DNA of 64,000 bases, from contig CAAGMR010000042.1 of assembly GCA_900771085.1 (NCBI GenBank), forward strand, positions 6,620 through 70,619. The letters are read 5' to 3'. Below, piece after piece: positions 23,604 to 32,649 of this stretch. The translations under genes and the position numbers were made by a program. Each line of letters starts with the position of its first letter. Position 1 is the first letter of the stretch. The notes under the pieces were generated by a model, which was not told the origin of the DNA, made no database searches, and saw only the letters and a program-made list of their open reading frames with translations. This DNA comes from Clostridia bacterium. GTDB lineage: Bacteria; Bacillota; Clostridia; Oscillospirales; Acutalibacteraceae.

Positions 23604-25679
23604 ATGGCTAGACAGGTAACTTTGGAAAAGACCAGAAATATTGGTATCATGGCCCATATCGATGCCGGTAAGACTACAACAACAGAACGTATTCTTTACT
23701 ACACAGGCATCAACCACAAGATTGGTGAAGTACATGATGGTGCAGCTACCATGGACTGGATGGTTCAGGAGCAGGAGCGTGGTATCACAATCACATCCGC
23801 TGCAACTACATGTTTCTGGAAAGAACACAGAATCAACATCATCGACACCCCTGGCCACGTAGACTTTACAGCTGAAGTTGAGCGTTCACTTCGTGTACTC
23901 GACGGCTCTGTAACAGTTCTTTCAGCTAAGGGCGGCGTTGAGCCTCAGTCTGAAACTGTATGGCGTCAGGCTGATAAATACCAGGTTCCACGTATGATCT
24001 ATGTTAACAAGATGGACATCATGGGCGCCGATTTCTATAACGTAATCGAAATGGTAAAAGAACGTCTTAAGGCTAACCCTGTTCCAATTCAGATCCCTAT
24101 CGGAGCTGAAGCAGAATTCCGTGGTATCATCGACCTCATCACAATGAGAGCTGAAGTATACTACGATGACGCAGGTAAGGACGTTCGTGACGAAGATATC
24201 CCTGAAGAACTTATGGATAAGGCTCAGGAATATCGTGAGTCTCTCCTTGAGACAGTTGCATCTTATGATGACGAACTCATGGAGAAGTACTTCGATGGTG
24301 AGGAACTCACAATCGAAGAAATCAAATCAACAATCCGCAAGGCTACCATCGCTAATGACATGGTACCAATGGTTTGCGGTACTTCTTATCGTAACAAGGG
24401 TGTTCAGCCACTCCTTGATGCTATCGTTGACTACATGCCTGCTCCAACAGACATCCCTGCTATCAAGGGTGTAAACCCTGATACTGATGAAGAAGAAGAC
24501 AGACATGCTTCAGATAGCGAACCATTCTCAGCTCTTGCATTCAAGATTGCTACTGACCCATACGTAGGTAAGCTTTGCTTCTTCCGCGTATACTCAGGTG
24601 TAGTTGAAGCAGGTGCTACAGTTCTTAACTCAACAAAGGATAAGAACGAAAGAATGGGACGTATTCTTCAGATGCACGCTAACAACAGACAGGACCTCGA
24701 CGTTTGCTACGCTGGTGATATCGCTGCTTGTGTTGGTGTAAAGAATACTACAACAGGTGATACTCTCTGCGATCCTAAGGCTCCTGTAATTCTCGAGTCT
24801 CTTGACTTCCCAGAGCCAGTAATCTCTGTTGCTGTTGAACCTAAGACCAAGGCTGGTCAGGAAAAGATGGGTATCGCTCTTGCAAAGCTTGCAGAAGAAG
24901 ACCCAACATTCACTGTTCGTACAGATGAAGAAACAGGCCAGACCATCATTTCCGGTATGGGTGAGCTTCACCTTGAAATCATCGTAGACAGACTCTTCCG
25001 TGAATTCAAAGTTGAAGCTAACGTAGGTGCTCCTCAGGTATCTTACCGTGAGACAATTACTGCTCCTGCTGACGAAGACTGCAAGTACAAGAGACAGTCC
25101 GGTGGTTCAGGTCAGTACGGTCACGTTAAGATCAAGATCGAGCCAAACCCAGGTAAGGGTTATGAATTTATCAATGCTGTTGTCGGCGGTGCAATTCCTA
25201 AGGAATTCATCGGTCCTACAGAGCAGGGTATTAAGAGCGCTATGAACGCAGGTATCCTCGCTGGCTACCAGGTAGTTGACGTAAAGGTAACACTTTATGA
25301 TGGTTCTTACCATGAAGTTGACTCCTCTGAAATGGCCTTCAAGATTGCCGGTTCCATGGCATTCAAGAATGCAATGAAGAAGGCTTCTCCTGTACTTATG
25401 GAGCCTATGATGCAGGTTGACGTTACAACTCCTGACGATTACGTTGGTGATGTTATCGGTGATATCAACTCACGTCGTGGTCTCATCAAGGGTATGGAGC
25501 CTGTAACAGGTGCTACTCAGGTTAGTGCACATGTTCCACTTGCTTCAATGTTCGGTTATTCTACAGACCTTCGTTCAAAGACTCAGGGTCGTGCAAACTA
25601 TGTAATGCAGCCATCTCACTATGCTGAGGTTCCAAAGAGCATTGCAGAGACTGTAATGAGCGACAGAGCTAAGAAGTAA
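23604..25679 (+). CDS. fusA: Elongation factor G
   Basis: EF-G is the translocase GTPase of translation. It is 691 residues, the normal length. G1 is AHIDAGKT at 17-24, with the switch I segment GAATMDWMVQEQERGITI, G3 DTPGHVDFT and G4 NKMD. All five EF-G domains are present, ending with GYSTDLRSKTQGRANYVMQ. The start is ATG behind TTGGAGGT. It is the last gene of the rpsL-rpsG-fusA unit; tuf has its own promoter downstream. Confidence 0.98.
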   Translation: MARQVTLEKTRNIGIMAHIDAGKTTTTERILYYTGINHKIGEVHDGAATMDWMVQEQERGITITSAATTCFWKEHRINIIDTPGHVDFTAEVERSLRVLDGSVTVLSAKGGVEPQSETVWRQADKYQVPRMIYVNKMDIMGADFYNVIEMVKERLKANPVPIQIPIGAEAEFRGIIDLITMRAEVYYDDAGKDVRDEDIPEELMDKAQEYRESLLETVASYDDELMEKYFDGEELTIEEIKSTIRKATIANDMVPMVCGTSYRNKGVQPLLDAIVDYMPAPTDIPAIKGVNPDTDEEEDRHASDSEPFSALAFKIATDPYVGKLCFFRVYSGVVEAGATVLNSTKDKNERMGRILQMHANNRQDLDVCYAGDIAACVGVKNTTTGDTLCDPKAPVILESLDFPEPVISVAVEPKTKAGQEKMGIALAKLAEEDPTFTVRTDEETGQTIISGMGELHLEIIVDRLFREFKVEANVGAPQVSYRETITAPADEDCKYKRQSGGSGQYGHVKIKIEPNPGKGYEFINAVVGGAIPKEFIGPTEQGIKSAMNAGILAGYQVVDVKVTLYDGSYHEVDSSEMAFKIAGSMAFKNAMKKASPVLMEPMMQVDVTTPDDYVGDVIGDINSRRGLIKGMEPVTGATQVSAHVPLASMFGYSTDLRSKTQGRANYVMQPSHYAEVPKSIAETVMSDRAKK

Positions 25680-25692
25680 GAGAATTCAATAG

Positions 25693-25721
25693 TTGAAAGT
25701 AATCAGGCATTCTGATACAAT
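25693..25721 (+). promoter_or_regulatory. Promoter of tuf
   Basis: TTGAAA (25693-25698), 17 bases, TACAAT (25716-25721). No terminator separates it from fusA, so tuf can be transcribed both from here and by read-through. Confidence 0.75.
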
Positions 25722-25797
25722 TTACTAAAGAATTTTCAACCAATATATTAAAAAACAAATTAATTCTTTAACGTTTATTTTTAAGGAGGCTATTCCA

Positions 25798-27000
25798 ATG
25801 GCAAAGGAAAAGTTTGAAAGAACCAAACCACATGTTAACATTGGTACAATCGGTCACGTTGACCATGGTAAGACAACTCTTACAGCAGCTATCACAAAGA
25901 CTCTCGCTATGAAGGGCTATGCACAGTTCGAAGACTATGCAGACATCGATAAGGCTCCAGAAGAGAGAGAACGTGGTATCACAATCAACACAGCTCACGT
26001 TGAGTACGAGACAGACAACCGTCACTACGCTCACGTTGACTGCCCAGGCCATGCTGACTACATCAAGAACATGATCACTGGTGCTGCTCAGATGGACGGT
26101 TCTATCCTCGTAATCGCAGCTACTGATGGTCCTATGGCTCAGACAAAGGAACACCTTCTCCTTGCTCGTCAGGTAGGTGTACCATACATCATCGTATTCC
26201 TTAACAAGGTTGACCAGGTAGACGACCCTGAACTTCTTGAACTCGTAGAGATGGAAGTTCGTGAGACTCTTTCTGAGTATGACTTCCCAGGTGATGACGT
26301 TCCAATCATCGCTGGTTCTGCTCTTCAGGCTCTTGAGTACACAGGCGACGACATCGACGCTCCTGTTCTTAAGCCAATCTGGGATCTTATGGAAGCTGTT
26401 GACAGCTACATCCCAACTCCAGACCGTAAGTCAGACCTTCCTTTCCTTATGCCAGTAGAGGACGTATTCACAATCACAGGTCGTGGTACAGTTGCTACAG
26501 GTAGAGTTGAAAGAGGTCAGCTTAGAACTTCTGAAGAAGTTGAAATCGTTGGTCTTAAGGACGAAAGCTCTAAGACAGTTTGCACAGGTATCGAAATGTT
26601 CCGTAAGACTCTCGACTACGCTGAGGCTGGTGACAACATCGGTGCTCTTCTTCGTGGTGTTCAGAGAACTGACATTGAACGTGGTCAGGTACTTGCTAAG
26701 CCAGGTTCAATCAACCCACACACAAAGTTCCGTGGTCAGGTTTACGTTCTTACTAAGGACGAAGGTGGCCGTCATACACCATTCTTCAACAACTACAGAC
26801 CACAGTTCTACTTCAGAACAACTGACGTTACAGGCGTAATCAACCTTCCAGCTGGCACAGAAATGTGCATGCCTGGCGATAACGTAGAAATGGATGTTGA
26901 ACTTATCACTCCAATCGCTATCGAAGAAGGTCTTCGTTTCGCTATCCGTGAAGGCGGACGTACAGTAGGTTCAGGCGTTGTTATCGCTATCAACGAATAA
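25798..27000 (+). CDS. tuf: Elongation factor Tu
   Basis: EF-Tu delivers aminoacyl-tRNA to the ribosome; 400 residues. G1 is GHVDHGKT at 19-26, followed by the effector region PEERERGITINTAHVEY, G3 DCPGHADY and G4 NKVDQ. Domains 2 and 3 are complete to the end GGRTVGSGVVIAINE. The start is ATG behind AAGGAGG. A strong terminator follows directly. Confidence 0.98.
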   Translation: MAKEKFERTKPHVNIGTIGHVDHGKTTLTAAITKTLAMKGYAQFEDYADIDKAPEERERGITINTAHVEYETDNRHYAHVDCPGHADYIKNMITGAAQMDGSILVIAATDGPMAQTKEHLLLARQVGVPYIIVFLNKVDQVDDPELLELVEMEVRETLSEYDFPGDDVPIIAGSALQALEYTGDDIDAPVLKPIWDLMEAVDSYIPTPDRKSDLPFLMPVEDVFTITGRGTVATGRVERGQLRTSEEVEIVGLKDESSKTVCTGIEMFRKTLDYAEAGDNIGALLRGVQRTDIERGQVLAKPGSINPHTKFRGQVYVLTKDEGGRHTPFFNNYRPQFYFRTTDVTGVINLPAGTEMCMPGDNVEMDVELITPIAIEEGLRFAIREGGRTVGSGVVIAINE

Positions 27001-27037
27001 TTAACAGTTTAATTAATCGTTAACTTACAAATGATTG

Positions 27038-27069
27038 ACCCACACCGGTATCCGGTGTGGGTCTTTTTT
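27038..27069 (+). terminator. Intrinsic terminator after tuf
   Basis: An 11-bp perfect stem, ACCCACACCGG / CCGGTGTGGGT, with a three-base loop is followed by CTTTTTT. Confidence 0.95.
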
Positions 27070-27187
27070 CATTTATTGCAGGGAACCTTTTTGCTTTATG
27101 GCAGTGCAATATTGAGAAAGAAATTGAATATCATTTATTGTGAATTTAGTAACATTGCTTTTACACTTCTTACAGTAGTTTAACTAT

Positions 27188-27215
27188 TTGTAACAATGTG
27201 TTAATTGTATAAAAT
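27188..27215 (+). promoter_or_regulatory. Possible promoter of the polysaccharide deacetylase gene
   Basis: TTGTAA (27188-27193), 16 bases, TAAAAT (27210-27215). A TTGACA also occurs at 27218-27223 but has no good -10 at the right distance. The 270-base gap between tuf and the deacetylase otherwise shows only AT-rich sequence. Confidence 0.4.
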
Positions 27216-27271
27216 TTGACATAGTGTTAGAATTAGCAAGGTGAATTTATTAGGAAGAATCTGGTGTAAAA

Positions 27272-28168
27272 ATGATTAAGGTAATTAATGACAATAAAGG
27301 GTTTATTGCTCTTGTTTTAGCGCTGGTTATTTTTGGCCTTTTGCTTGCAATAAAAGGTGGCAATATGGGCAATTCCCTTGAACAGACAGGCGCAGTGTCT
27401 GCTTTGTCAACGACAAAGGTAAATGTGGTAAAGACAGAAAAAGAAACTACTACAGAGACAACAACTACAACTACAACTACAACAACAACTACTACAGCTA
27501 CAACTACAACTGCTCCTGCTCCTGTACCTAACGGTGATCTGGGCAAAGGCAAGGTAATTTATCTTACTTTTGATGATGGCCCGGGCCAGTATACAGATGA
27601 GCTCTTACGCATTCTTGACAAGTACAATGTCAAGGCAACATTCTTTGTTACCAATGCATACCCTAAGTACAACTATTGCATAGCAAAAGAGGCTGCCGCC
27701 GGTCATGCAATTGCTGTGCATACATATACTCATAACTATAAGACAATTTATTCCAGCACAGATGCTTACTGGGACGACTTCGATAAAATGAATGATGTCA
27801 TTCAGGCCCAGACAGGACATAAGACAACCATGTTCAGATTCCCGGGTGGAAGTTCCAATACTGTAAGCCGCCGTTACAAGTCAGGTGTAATGACAGATCT
27901 TACACGTCAGGCAAATGAGAGAGGCCTAACATATTTCGACTGGAACGTTCAGTGTGGAGATGCTGCAGGTGCAAACTCAACTCAGATTTATAACAATATC
28001 ATTAATGGCGTTCAGAACAGAAACGTAAGCATTGTTCTCTGTCATGACGTTAAAGAGAACACTGTTTTAGTAATGGAGAAGACTCTCAAATGGTGCCTTG
28101 ATAACGGATACACATTTGCAACTCTGTCTCCGAACGGATATACTGTACACCATAGTGTCAACAACTGA
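27272..28168 (+). CDS. Membrane-anchored polysaccharide deacetylase (CE4/NodB family)
   Basis: The 298-residue protein has an uncleaved-looking N-terminal membrane segment (about 10-30), a 30-residue Thr-rich linker (about 55-85) and an extracellular NodB domain. Catalytic motifs are TFDDGP (about 99-104, metal and base Asp), HTYTH (about 150-154, metal His), FRFPGGS and VLCHD. Members remove acetyl groups from peptidoglycan GlcNAc or other glycans; the substrate here is inferred as cell wall. The linker is encoded by ACA/ACT triplet repeats. The start is ATG 27272, with GGTG five bases before it and AGGAAG further up. Confidence 0.9.
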   Translation: MIKVINDNKGFIALVLALVIFGLLLAIKGGNMGNSLEQTGAVSALSTTKVNVVKTEKETTTETTTTTTTTTTTTTATTTTAPAPVPNGDLGKGKVIYLTFDDGPGQYTDELLRILDKYNVKATFFVTNAYPKYNYCIAKEAAAGHAIAVHTYTHNYKTIYSSTDAYWDDFDKMNDVIQAQTGHKTTMFRFPGGSSNTVSRRYKSGVMTDLTRQANERGLTYFDWNVQCGDAAGANSTQIYNNIINGVQNRNVSIVLCHDVKENTVLVMEKTLKWCLDNGYTFATLSPNGYTVHHSVNN

Positions 28169-28178
28169 GGTGAGCCGA

Positions 28179-28361
28179 ATGAAAGCAAATTGCGAATACT
28201 GTCTGAACTATGCATATGACGAAGAGTTCGACGAGTATGTTTGTGAAGCAGCAGGTGCAATAGACGAAGACGACTATGTCCGTATGATGCATAACGACTT
28301 CAACGATTGTCCATACTTCCGTTTCGGCGATGACTATACGATAGTCAGAAAACAGAACTGA
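28179..28361 (+). CDS. Small Cys-containing acidic protein (DUF6472-like)
   Basis: A 60-residue protein from ATG 28179 behind GAGGTGAG. It has CEYCLNYAYDEEFDEYVC near the start and a second motif, CPYFRFGDDYTIVRKQN, at the end. Proteins with this CxxC...CPYxR...IVRKQ layout are widespread small proteins of Clostridia, which I recall as DUF6472; that family name is from memory. Four cysteines could bind a metal. It starts ten bases after the deacetylase and is closed by its own terminator, so the pair form an operon. Function unknown. Confidence 0.8.
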   Translation: MKANCEYCLNYAYDEEFDEYVCEAAGAIDEDDYVRMMHNDFNDCPYFRFGDDYTIVRKQN

Positions 28362-28368
28362 TAATTAA

Positions 28369-28397
28369 AGCCGCTAAGTTATTTAGCGGCTCTTTTT
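28369..28397 (+). terminator. Intrinsic terminator after the 60-residue gene
   Basis: AGCCGCTAA / TTAGCGGCT stem with a short loop, followed by CTTTTT. It separates the deacetylase operon from hflX. Confidence 0.9.
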
Positions 28398-28407
28398 ATG
28401 CTATAAT
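28379..28407 (+). promoter_or_regulatory. Possible hflX promoter
   Basis: A perfect TATAAT (28402-28407) has only a weak -35 (TTATTT, 28379-28384) at 17 bases, and this lies inside the preceding terminator. Confidence 0.4.
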
Positions 28408-28437
28408 TATCAAAACAAAAGGGAGGTGTACTCAGCG

Positions 28438-29724
28438 ATGATAGAAAACAGAGATTTTGAACTTGAGCCGGAAAAGGCGATACTCTGTGGTCTTGATACC
28501 GGAGCATATGATGCCGAAAGCAGCATGGATGAGCTGGCAGAACTTGCAAAAACTGCAGGCGCCAAAGTGGTTGCCGTTGTAGTGCAGGGCAGACCGAGTC
28601 CCGATGCCGGACTTTATATGGGCACCGGCAAGATGGAAGAAATCCGCGAGCTTGCGGAAAAACTCGAAGCCGATATGATTATCATCGATGATGAACTTAC
28701 ACCTACCCAGCAGCGCAATATTGAAAGATATACAGGTGTCGCAGTCATAGACAGGACTACTTTGATTCTTGATATCTTCGCGCAGAGGGCGCGAAGCAGA
28801 GAAGGCAAGCTCCAGGTAGAGCTTGCCCAGCTCAAGTACCGTCTGCCGAGACTCGCCGGACAGGGAACATCCCTGTCAAGGCTCGGAGGCGGCATCGGTA
28901 CAAGGGGCCCCGGTGAAAGTAAACTGGAAAGCGACCGCCGACACATTTATCGCCGTATAGATGCCATAAAAGAGGAACTCGCACAGGTTGAAAAGAGACG
29001 CAATATGCTTCGCGCACGCCGTGAGAAGACAGGCGTTGAGACAGCCGTAATCGTTGGCTATACCAATGCCGGCAAGTCCACACTTATGAACAGACTTACT
29101 GACGCAGGCGTTCTTGCTGAGGACAAACTTTTCGCGACTCTAGACCCGACATCCCGTGCACTTAAACTGCCTTCCGGCAGGGAGGTCATGCTCATAGACA
29201 CGGTTGGTCTTGTTCGCAGACTTCCGCATCACTTAGTCGAAGCCTTCAAATCAACCCTGGAAGAAGCGGCTTCTGCAGACGTTATCCTCAACGTCTGCGA
29301 CGCCTCATCACCGGAATACCTGGATCACCTCACAGTGACAGCATCCCTGCTGTCTGACCTCGGTGCCTCCGGCATCCCGATGATTTCAGTCATGAACAAA
29401 TGTGACCTGGTGCGTGACATATCTGAGATTACAATTCCTGTCGTTGAGGGTACTTCTGAACGAAGCACCCAGGTGTTTATATCGGCTCGTGACGGGGAGG
29501 GTCTCAATGATCTTCTTATGGCAGTTGATAAGACTCTTCCGCCAAACCGCATGCGCTGCAGATATCTTTTCCCGTTCTCTGACATGGGAAAGGCATCGCT
29601 GGTACGTGAAGACAGTACCATATTCTCTGAAGAGTATACGGCTGACGGGCTTCTGATTGACGCACTCTGTCATATACGAACCGTCGAAATCTGCAAGCAG
29701 TATATTGTTGAGCGCAACATATAA
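28438..29724 (+). CDS. hflX: Ribosome-associated GTPase HflX
   Basis: HflX binds the 50S subunit and splits stalled ribosomes. The 428-residue protein has the N-terminal nucleotide-binding subdomain (GLDTGAYDAESSMDELAELA), the Gly-rich linker segment RLGGGIGTRGPGESKLE, and a G domain with G1 GYTNAGKST near 207-215, FATLDPTSR, G3 DTVG and G4 NKCD. I chose ATG 28438, 11 bases after GGGAGG; the in-frame GTG at 28426 overlaps that site. The gene stands alone, ending at a terminator shared with the convergent lipase gene. Confidence 0.94.
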   Translation: MIENRDFELEPEKAILCGLDTGAYDAESSMDELAELAKTAGAKVVAVVVQGRPSPDAGLYMGTGKMEEIRELAEKLEADMIIIDDELTPTQQRNIERYTGVAVIDRTTLILDIFAQRARSREGKLQVELAQLKYRLPRLAGQGTSLSRLGGGIGTRGPGESKLESDRRHIYRRIDAIKEELAQVEKRRNMLRARREKTGVETAVIVGYTNAGKSTLMNRLTDAGVLAEDKLFATLDPTSRALKLPSGREVMLIDTVGLVRRLPHHLVEAFKSTLEEAASADVILNVCDASSPEYLDHLTVTASLLSDLGASGIPMISVMNKCDLVRDISEITIPVVEGTSERSTQVFISARDGEGLNDLLMAVDKTLPPNRMRCRYLFPFSDMGKASLVREDSTIFSEEYTADGLLIDALCHIRTVEICKQYIVERNI

Positions 29725-29756
29725 CTGGCGGGTGAGCCCGCTCCAAAAAGCATTAA

Positions 29757-29790
29757 AAAAAGCCTTCCGAAAACGGAAGGCTTTTCTTTT
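29757..29790. terminator. Bidirectional terminator between hflX and the lipase gene
   Basis: AAAAGCCTTCCG / CGGAAGGCTTTT with an AAAA loop; T-rich on both strands, so it serves hflX (plus) and the lipase gene (minus). Confidence 0.93.
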
Positions 29791-29797
29791 GGTTTAA

Positions 29798-31012
29798 TCA
29801 GTCTTCAAGATCCTGGAGCATCTTTAAGTGCTTGTGCCAGTATTCCTTGTAAGGCTTTGATTTGCCAGGTCCAATGTAAGAAAGGGAACCGCCGATTACT
29901 GTACCGTGGTCAGCAGTGTAGTCAGGCATTACATGCCAGATACCCTTTTCGATTGTCTTGGCATCAGCATAGTTGATGTGAGGCTCTTTCTGTGGGAAAC
30001 GAGCTGACTCAAGAGGAACAAGACCGTCGTTTGGTCTCCAGTTGAGGTTGGTCTCGTTAACACCGAGAGTCTTTGGCTCCCATTTACCCATAACCTTTGC
30101 AAATGGAATGAAAGCAAAGATCATGATTGGAGCACGAACCTGGAATTCAGGGTTGTCCTTTGCCGGCTTTGTTCCGTTACCTGCAATAGAGAAGTGATAA
30201 ACACTCTTGTTAGGAGAAAGATGCTTGTTAAGCTCGCCGGCCTGGTCGATGCGAAGGTCATCAAATACGTTATCTTTGTACTTGAAGATGTTGTAGAAGC
30301 CCTTGAGCTGCTTTGGTGTGAAGAGAAGGTGCTTTCTTCCTGTTCTGTGGAACGGATCCTCGTTAAGACCATACTGTTCCATATGAACGTCATAAACCTT
30401 ACCGCCACCGAGGTTTGCGATAAGAGTTGTTGCACCTGTAGCGAGAGCCTTAACGGCAATCATAAGCTTAGGGAAGCAATGAACGAATGTTGTTCCGTCG
30501 TGAGGAGCGGAAACAGAAGTAAGAGTCATGATCCAGTCGCCATGTCCGCCTGCAAAAAGAGGAGAGAGGTCTGAAGGATCTGTTACTGCACGTTCTGCTT
30601 CACAGCCGTTTTCAAGAAGGCTTGAAAGTGTACGGATTGTAGCACCGCCGAAGCTGTGACCGAGGATATGAACCTTTTTAATGCCGCCGTCTGCCATAGG
30701 CTGACCCCAACCCGGAACCAGAGCCTTGTCATAAGTACGGCCGAATCTTTCATGATGATACTTCTTTGCGTGAGCTTCACCATAGTCAACGCGTGTTCCT
30801 GTAAGCTGAGCATAGAGTTCGCAAGCTCTTGCCCATGCAGAACCGAGTGGACTTACCTGTGGAGCGTATGCTTCGATTCCTTCTTCACGAAGCTGCTTTA
30901 CGAGGTTTCCGCAAACCATGCCCCAGTAAGGGAGTTTGTAGAGACCCTCTTCTTCACCCCAGCCCATCATGCCGTGGATGAAGATAAATGGATATTTGTT
31001 TGTGTATTCCAT
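29798..31012 (-). CDS. Family I.5-type lipase without signal peptide
   Basis: The 404-residue alpha/beta hydrolase matches the staphylococcal/Geobacillus secreted lipases over its whole length: YPFIFIHGMMGWGEEE (oxyanion loop), AWARACELYAQLTGTRVDYG, HHERFGRTY, and APHDGTT. The triad is readable as Ser120 (GHSFGG), Asp329 (NDGLVP) and His369 (ADHGTVIG); Asp76 and His86/87 fall where the zinc ligands lie in that family. Unlike those enzymes it has no signal peptide or pro-region, since the start (ATG 31012, behind AGGAGG) is at the mature N-terminus. It would therefore hydrolyse glycerolipids or esters inside the cell unless exported another way. Confidence 0.88.
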   Translation of the reverse strand: MEYTNKYPFIFIHGMMGWGEEEGLYKLPYWGMVCGNLVKQLREEGIEAYAPQVSPLGSAWARACELYAQLTGTRVDYGEAHAKKYHHERFGRTYDKALVPGWGQPMADGGIKKVHILGHSFGGATIRTLSSLLENGCEAERAVTDPSDLSPLFAGGHGDWIMTLTSVSAPHDGTTFVHCFPKLMIAVKALATGATTLIANLGGGKVYDVHMEQYGLNEDPFHRTGRKHLLFTPKQLKGFYNIFKYKDNVFDDLRIDQAGELNKHLSPNKSVYHFSIAGNGTKPAKDNPEFQVRAPIMIFAFIPFAKVMGKWEPKTLGVNETNLNWRPNDGLVPLESARFPQKEPHINYADAKTIEKGIWHVMPDYTADHGTVIGGSLSYIGPGKSKPYKEYWHKHLKMLQDLED

Positions 31013-31028
31013 TGTAATCCTCCTAATG

Positions 31029-31046
31029 ATGTCGCTTTTGCGACAT
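31029..31046. promoter_or_regulatory. Candidate operator palindrome before the lipase gene
   Basis: ATGTCGC TTTT GCGACAT is a perfect inverted repeat between the -10 and the ribosome site of the lipase gene. It starts 14 bases after a TATAAT (complement of 31061-31066). The same half-sites, ATGTCG and CGACAT, occur at 41329-41345 in front of DUF177-rpmF. Confidence 0.55.
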
Positions 31047-31060
31047 AACGTTCATTTTCC

Positions 31061-31089
31061 ATTATAAATCTTTTACAGTTTTCGATAAA
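31061..31089 (-). promoter_or_regulatory. Lipase gene promoter
   Basis: On the minus strand a perfect TATAAT (complement of 31061-31066) has a weak TTTATC -35 at 17 bases. A weak -35 is compatible with a regulated promoter. Confidence 0.5.
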
Positions 31090-31151
31090 TCAGAAATGCA
31101 TTGGCGACTTTACTAAACTTTCGACACGCTGTTTAGACACTTTGACTTTGG

Positions 31152-31180
31152 TTTACACTACTTTTAAATTATGGTAAAAT
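31152..31180 (+). promoter_or_regulatory. Promoter of the miaB-mutSL cluster
   Basis: TTTACA (31152-31157), 17 bases, TAAAAT (31175-31180). A second pair, TTGACT at 31142-31147 with TAAATT at 31165-31170, overlaps it. Confidence 0.6.
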
Positions 31181-31214
31181 TATTTACCGTATTTTAATTA
31201 GAAGAGGTGCCAAA

Positions 31215-32624
31215 GTGGCGGTTTCCAGAGCAGTTCCGAGCGAGGAACTTAACAGGCAATTTGAATACATTACAGAGGTAAAAAAGCTTCTCCTTGAGAA
31301 GTTCGGAGGACAGAGTCCAAAGGCCTTTACACATACATATGGCTGCCAGGGAAATGTTGCTGACGGTGAGAGAATAGACGGCCTTCTCGAACAGATGGGA
31401 TACGAGTTTACCGAGGATCCTTCAGAGGCAGACTTCGTTCTCTTCAACACATGTGCTGTCCGCGAACATGCCGAAGACAGAGTATTCGGCAATGTCGGAA
31501 GACTCAAGAAGTTCAAGGAGACAAACCCGAATCTCATAATCTGTCTTTGCGGATGCATGGTTCAGCAGGAGCATGTTTTAAAGCGTATAAAGCAGAGCTT
31601 CCCATATGTTGATCTTGCATTTGGCACACATGTTCTTTACAAGCTTCCTGAGTTTATGTTCAGACTCCTCACCGATGGTGGAAGAGTATTCGACATTACA
31701 GATGACGATACCGATATTGCAGAAGGTATTACATCTCGCTATACCAACAGCATAAAGGCATTCCTTCCAATCTCTTACGGGTGCAACAACTTCTGCACAT
31801 ACTGCGTTGTACCTCACGTAAAGGGACGCGAGCGCAGCAGAGATTACAAGGATATAATCAGCGATGCCGAAAAGTTAGTTGCTGCGGGCTACAAGGAGAT
31901 TATGCTTCTCGGACAGAACGTCAACTCCTATGGAAATGACTTCGGCGAGCAGAATCTCTTCCCGAAGCTTTTAAGAGATATAAATGACATACCGGGAGAA
32001 TTTATCATCCGCTTCATGTCATCTCATCCTAAAGATTGCAGCAGAGAGTTACTCGACACCATGGCAGAGTGTGAGAAGGTGGAAGGCCACCTTCACCTGC
32101 CATTCCAGTCAGGTAACGACAGAGTGCTCAAAGCAATGAACAGACGCTATACGCGAGAGCACTACCTTGACATAGTTAACTATGCCAAGGAGATTATGCC
32201 GGACCTCTGCATTACCAGTGACGTAATCGTAGGCTTCCCGGGTGAAACCCATGAGGAATTCATGGACACCTTAAGCCTTATTGAAGAGGTCGGATATTCC
32301 GCTCTTTATACATTCATCTACTCTCCGAGAGTAGGCACACCGGGTGCAGAGATGCCTGACCCGGTAAGCAAGACAGAAAAGCAGATGTGGTTTGAACAGC
32401 TCATGCGTACGCAGGAGAGAGTGGCCGCAGAAAACTCTGCAAAGCTCAAGGGTCAATGCTTCAAGGTTCTTGCGGAAAGCAGGAACAAAAACGGCAAGCT
32501 TCAGGGCAGAACATCTGGCAACATCATGGTTGAATTTGATGGACCTGACAATAAGATAGGTACATTTGTAAATGTCGAAATCACTGACCCGCTCACATTC
32601 GTTCTTAAAGGAAAAATCATATAA
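31215..32624 (+). CDS. miaB: tRNA-2-methylthio-N6-dimethylallyladenosine synthase
   Basis: MiaB is a radical-SAM methylthiotransferase acting on i6A37 of tRNAs. The 469-residue protein has the N-terminal cluster cysteines Cys44 (TYGCQGN), Cys80 (FNTCAVREHAEDR) and Cys114 (CGCMVQ), the radical-SAM motif Cys190/194/197 (SYGCNNFCTYCVVP) and a C-terminal TRAM domain (about 400-469). The start is GTG 31215 behind AGAGGTG. It heads the same gene order as in Bacillus subtilis, where miaB (ymcB) is followed by ymcA, cotE, mutS and mutL; cotE is absent here. Confidence 0.96.
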   Translation: MAVSRAVPSEELNRQFEYITEVKKLLLEKFGGQSPKAFTHTYGCQGNVADGERIDGLLEQMGYEFTEDPSEADFVLFNTCAVREHAEDRVFGNVGRLKKFKETNPNLIICLCGCMVQQEHVLKRIKQSFPYVDLAFGTHVLYKLPEFMFRLLTDGGRVFDITDDDTDIAEGITSRYTNSIKAFLPISYGCNNFCTYCVVPHVKGRERSRDYKDIISDAEKLVAAGYKEIMLLGQNVNSYGNDFGEQNLFPKLLRDINDIPGEFIIRFMSSHPKDCSRELLDTMAECEKVEGHLHLPFQSGNDRVLKAMNRRYTREHYLDIVNYAKEIMPDLCITSDVIVGFPGETHEEFMDTLSLIEEVGYSALYTFIYSPRVGTPGAEMPDPVSKTEKQMWFEQLMRTQERVAAENSAKLKGQCFKVLAESRNKNGKLQGRTSGNIMVEFDGPDNKIGTFVNVEITDPLTFVLKGKII

Positions 32625-32649
32625 ACCAAAAACATAAGGGAGAATTTAA

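Noticed and set aside
27250..27552. A minus-strand Val-rich 100-codon frame
   Set aside because: It is the antisense of the Thr-codon tract of the deacetylase gene.
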